DNA of 64,000 nucleotides from JAEVLT01 sp050496765 (GTDB lineage Bacteria > Bacillota > Bacilli > Bacillales > Cytobacillaceae): contig NZ_JBNWEO010000018.1 in NCBI RefSeq assembly GCF_050496765.1, positions 248,001-312,000 on the forward strand, in the 5' to 3' direction. Both the position numbers and the translations under genes were made by a program. Numbering within the stretch: position 1 is the first letter of the stretch; the number at the start of each line of letters is the position of its first letter. The notes beneath the pieces are model-generated. The model saw only the letters and a program-made list of their open reading frames with translations, searched no databases and was not told where the DNA came from. Shown here one piece after another: positions 61,382 through 64,000 of this stretch.

Positions 61382-62017
61382 ATGAAGTGGTCGCAAATTC
61401 CTTTAGGGATTATGCAAACGAATTGCTATAGTATTGAAAAAGAGGATGGCAGCTGTTTGCTTTTTGATCCCGGAAGTGAAGGAGAAAAAGTAATCCATTG
61501 GCTTGAACAAAAAAAGCTGCAGCCGCGGGCAATTGTCCTTACACATGCCCATTTTGATCATATCGGTGCTGTCGATGAAGTCAGGAAGTATTTTACGATT
61601 CCGGTGTACGTTCATGAAAAAGAAAAAAATTGGCTAAGTGATCCGATGTTGAATGGCTCAAACGTTTTCCGGCTGCAAAAGGCGATTACTGCAATGCCGG
61701 CGGACCGCTTTTTTACAACGGAAGAGGCAGTAAAGATTGAAGGTTTCGAGTTCGATTTACTTGAAACTCCCGGGCATTCTCCGGGTAGTGTTTCCTGTTT
61801 TTTTGAAAAAGAGGGATTTGTCATTTCCGGTGACGCCTTGTTTAAGGGGAGCATTGGCAGGACAGACTTGCCAGAAGGAAACCATTCGCAACTGGTAACT
61901 AGCATACACAATAAGCTGCTCACGTTACCAGAAGAGACGATTGTAATGCCTGGGCATGGGCCGGTCACAACCATCGTCGATGAAATGGACAGTAATCCTT
62001 TTTTAAATGGGTTTTAA
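61382..62017 (+). CDS. yqgX: Metallo-beta-lactamase fold hydrolase YqgX
   Basis: A 211-residue glyoxalase II-like hydrolase. The zinc motif THAHFDHIGA, TPGHSPGSV, the bridging aspartate region SGDALF and the last histidine in VMPGHGP are all present. It probably hydrolyses a thioester; the substrate is not determined. The ATG follows AAGATGGAGG. It is transcribed alone. Confidence 0.9.
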   Translation: MKWSQIPLGIMQTNCYSIEKEDGSCLLFDPGSEGEKVIHWLEQKKLQPRAIVLTHAHFDHIGAVDEVRKYFTIPVYVHEKEKNWLSDPMLNGSNVFRLQKAITAMPADRFFTTEEAVKIEGFEFDLLETPGHSPGSVSCFFEKEGFVISGDALFKGSIGRTDLPEGNHSQLVTSIHNKLLTLPEETIVMPGHGPVTTIVDEMDSNPFLNGF

Positions 62018-62039
62018 TTGATATCTCCTCGCTGGGTAA

Positions 62040-62073
62040 TGAAAAACCCTTCTCAACTGAGAAGGGTTTTTCT
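62040..62073 (+). terminator. Terminator of yqgX
   Basis: A perfect 13-bp stem AAAAACCCTTCTC/GAGAAGGGTTTTT. Confidence 0.85.
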
Positions 62074-62182
62074 GGGGGATGTTCTATTCATTAATGGGAG
62101 GGGATATAGTTAAGCTACTGAATATACAATACAATAAAGTTAACACTATGTCAATGTTGTTAATTAAAGGAGAGGCCTGGAA

Positions 62183-63280
62183 TTGATTTCGTTTCTACGT
62201 CAGTTAATCGAACGCTCACCGTCAAACCTTATCACCTATAGTGACTATATCGGCACTGTTCTTTACAACCCGCAATACGGTTACTATATGAAAGAAAAAC
62301 AAAAGATTGGCCGGGAGGGTGACTTCTTTACAACAAGCAATGTTTCGGATGTTTTTGGCAGAATCATGGCTAAATGGTTTTCCCAATTGATCCGGCGTCA
62401 CCAACTCCCGCCTGTTTTTTGCGAAATTGGCGCAGGAAACGGCAGATTTGCCCGCGCCTTTTTAGAAGAATGGAAGGAGTCGGTTCAAACACCCCTTTCG
62501 TATCGAATAGTTGAAATGAGCCCATACCACCGAAAATTACAAAATGAATTATTGCAGTCCGATTTTGATGTTGAACAATATAAAAGCTTACTCGAAGTTC
62601 CATCGTTTGAAGGTATCCTCTTTTCGAATGAACTATTTGACGCCTTGCCTGTTCATGTCATAGAAAAAGTGGATGGCCGATTGTATGAAATCATGATTGG
62701 TTTTAAAGAGGGGAAGCTGTACGAGCAAAGAGTCCCGATTGAAAATAAAGCCATACAAGCATTTTTAAAAGAATCCGGATTGCATCTTGGCAATAAGCAG
62801 CGAATTGAAATTCCGCTCTCGATGCATGATATGCTGAAGCAATTTGCTGCCGTGTTGACAAAAGGCATCGTTATTACGGTCGATTATGGCTATTCGAATG
62901 AAGATTGGATGGAGCCAGCAAAAAAAAATGGAAGTTTAAGGGGATATTATCAGCACCAAATGGTAGAGAATGTGCTACTTCATCCAGGTGAAATGGATAT
63001 TACCTCCCATGTCCATTTTGATTGGCTGCGGCAAAAAGGAGAAGAATGTCAACTGGAATTTGTCACACAATTGCGGCAGGATGAGTTTTTGCTAAAAGCA
63101 GGAATTTTAAAGGAATTAGCGGATCATTATGATCCCAATCCGTTTTCCGCAGTCAGCAAGCGAAATCGGGCGATCCGCAGTTTGATCATGCCATCTGGAA
63201 TGAGTTCTTCTTTTCATGTTGTCGCCCAGCAAAAAAATATGAAACTCAAAACGGAGAAAGAACTGTTCGAAAATGAATAA
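62183..63280 (+). CDS. MidA-type class I SAM methyltransferase
   Basis: A 365-residue SAM methyltransferase of the MidA/NDUFAF7 (COG1565) family. The N-terminal ITYSDYIGTVLYNPQYGYY, the SAM motif FCEIGAGNGRFARAF and the family hallmarks FSNELFDALPVH and ITVDYGYSNEDW are present. Human NDUFAF7 methylates an arginine in complex I; the bacterial target is unknown. The start is TTG at 62183 behind GGAGAGG. Confidence 0.87.
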   Translation: MISFLRQLIERSPSNLITYSDYIGTVLYNPQYGYYMKEKQKIGREGDFFTTSNVSDVFGRIMAKWFSQLIRRHQLPPVFCEIGAGNGRFARAFLEEWKESVQTPLSYRIVEMSPYHRKLQNELLQSDFDVEQYKSLLEVPSFEGILFSNELFDALPVHVIEKVDGRLYEIMIGFKEGKLYEQRVPIENKAIQAFLKESGLHLGNKQRIEIPLSMHDMLKQFAAVLTKGIVITVDYGYSNEDWMEPAKKNGSLRGYYQHQMVENVLLHPGEMDITSHVHFDWLRQKGEECQLEFVTQLRQDEFLLKAGILKELADHYDPNPFSAVSKRNRAIRSLIMPSGMSSSFHVVAQQKNMKLKTEKELFENE

Positions 63281-63313
63281 AAAACGCTGGAATATGTATT
63301 CCAGCGTTTTTTA
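63279..63313 (+). terminator. Terminator of the MidA-type gene
   Basis: A perfect 15-bp stem AAAAACGCTGGAATA/TATTCCAGCGTTTTT. Confidence 0.85.
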
Positions 63314-63402
63314 GATTCATTTTTTTCTCTTTCCATTCATTGATTGTTTATAAACTGGTTATGACTTAAAGCTGAAGTTGTACGTCCATTTTTGATAGCG
63401 GG

Positions 63403-63645
63403 TTATTGACTTCCACCTAACGGCATCATGAAAGTAGTCCAATATGTAAAGCCGGCAAAGAAAATGGTTAAATATGCTCCGAAAATATACAAATACATAC
63501 GTTCGGACAGTTTAAGATAGCTTAGTAGAACAAAGAATCCCGTTTGCGCCAGGAACAGTAATGCTGTCTTCTCCATATGGCCAAGATAGAACATTACGGT
63601 AAAAATCCCTGTCCAGAACCCCAAAACTCTAAACATGCGATCCAT
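63403..63645 (-). CDS. yqgY: DUF2626 membrane protein YqgY
   Basis: An 80-residue protein with two to three hydrophobic spans (FWTGIFTVMFYLGHM, ALLFLAQTGFFVLLSYL, YIFGAYLTIFFAGFTYW). It matches YqgY/DUF2626. The ATG at 63645 follows AAAGGAGGGG; the upstream in-frame ATG at 63759 is in the noncoding leader. The function is unknown. Confidence 0.85.
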   Translation of the reverse strand: MDRMFRVLGFWTGIFTVMFYLGHMEKTALLFLAQTGFFVLLSYLKLSERMYLYIFGAYLTIFFAGFTYWTTFMMPLGGSQ

Positions 63646-63728
63646 ATGCACCCCTCCTTTAACCCTGCAATCCCATCCACCTCTAATTATAAAATAAACG
63701 GAAATGAAATGTAAATATTGGTTTTTGG

Positions 63729-64000
63729 TTAATTTGAAACGAAGGCTTGGTAACTGCATACATCGCAGCCGGCAAACATATTTTCTTTTTCAATTAATTG
63801 AACAGAAGTAAAGAGGGCTCCAAACATTCCTTTAAGGAACTCATGGTGCATACTGCAAACCGCTTCCGTATGTTCAAGTGCAACTTCTTTAAAAGGACAA
63901 TTAAAGATTTGAAAGTAAATTTTTGTTTGATCACCGCTAGCTTCAAACTCGGGGTAGAAGCCTGCGAGTGTAGCAGCACTTTTTAAAATGCGCAATTTCT
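63729..64000 (-). CDS. HTH transcriptional regulator, C-terminal part (COG2345/SufR-like)
   Basis: The gene is cut by the right window edge; about 90 C-terminal residues are seen. The ending IFNCPFKEVALEHTEAVCSMHHEFLKG ... GCDVCSYQ resembles the ligand or Fe-S domain of SufR-like/COG2345 regulators, which have a CP..VA...C pattern and a late cysteine pair. The HTH itself lies outside. In many Bacillaceae such a gene sits before comGA. Confidence 0.65.
   Translation of the reverse strand, partial: KLRILKSAATLAGFYPEFEASGDQTKIYFQIFNCPFKEVALEHTEAVCSMHHEFLKGMFGALFTSVQLIEKENMFAGCDVCSYQAFVSN

Noticed and set aside
1..64000. CRISPR arrays, prophage modules, rRNA and tRNA genes, toxin-antitoxin pairs
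   Set aside because: None was seen; no regular direct-repeat array, no phage structural genes and no cloverleaf sequence were recognised by eye. A tRNAscan or CRISPR search would be needed to exclude small ones.

Overview
This window comes from a low-GC, spore-forming, Gram-positive Bacillaceae genome. The call rests on gene order: the genes follow the Bacillus subtilis rsmE(yqeU)-mtaB-yqeW-rpsU-yqeY-yqfCD ... sigA ... sodA-pbpA-pst ... glcK-yqgY stretch almost gene for gene. It also rests on Bacillus-type features: strong AGGAGG ribosome sites, frequent TTG/GTG starts, a T-box in front of glyS, and sporulation genes. The species was not assigned. An fnr gene carrying the Bacillus Fe-S ligand set and an L-lactate dehydrogenase gene, both inserted relative to the B. 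subtilis order, suggest a facultatively anaerobic, lactate-forming organism. That is inference.

Layout. 1-3.1 kb: tRNA/rRNA modification (rsmE end, mtaB), an intergenic repeat block, and a Na/Pi symporter-like gene on the minus strand. 3.2-7.6 kb: rpsU-yqeY, a gene-poor 1.1 kb scar where B. subtilis has yqeZ-floA-yqfB, then yqfC-yqfD behind a sigma-E-like promoter, and phoH. 7.8-20.3 kb: pgpH-ybeY-dgkA, era-yqzL-recO, T-box-glyS, ccpN-ppsR, a yqxD homologue that appears to start at ATT, and the macromolecular-synthesis pair dnaG-sigA. 20.5-32 kb: cccA, trmK-yqfO, ispH, yqfQ, cshB-nfo, a 1.27 kb repeat and IS-remnant region, yqfT, zur, yqfW, yqfX, ispG, yqfZ. 32-46 kb: yqgB, yqgC, fnr, a complete ISLre2-type insertion sequence, sodA, yqgE, pbpA, and the full phosphate uptake operon pstSCAB1B2-phoU behind PhoP boxes. 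46-53 kb: a chemotaxis receptor, a small membrane protein and a divergent three-gene cluster (DUF4912, GT4 glycosyltransferase, unknown) separated by three exact Spo0A heptamers, then rpmG, the 5-formyl-THF cyclo-ligase, and a DUF92 protein. 53-64 kb: ldh, yqgO, rhomboid protease gluP, glcK, a frameshifted yqgT, yqgU, yqgV, yqgW, yqgX, a MidA-type methyltransferase, yqgY, and the 3' end of an HTH regulator cut by the window edge.

Most of the window is conserved core. The parts worth a second look are these: two homologous intergenic blocks in inverted orientation about 25 kb apart, one carrying an extra approximately 171-bp element flanked by 9-bp direct repeats; the floA-region scar with a likely 32-residue membrane protein gene; the ATT start of yqxD; the Spo0A-box intergenic region with its uncharacterised glycosyltransferase cluster; the tandem Fur-family-like boxes in front of sodA beside a fresh IS; and the single-base frameshift in yqgT. 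No CRISPR array, prophage, rRNA or tRNA gene was recognised.
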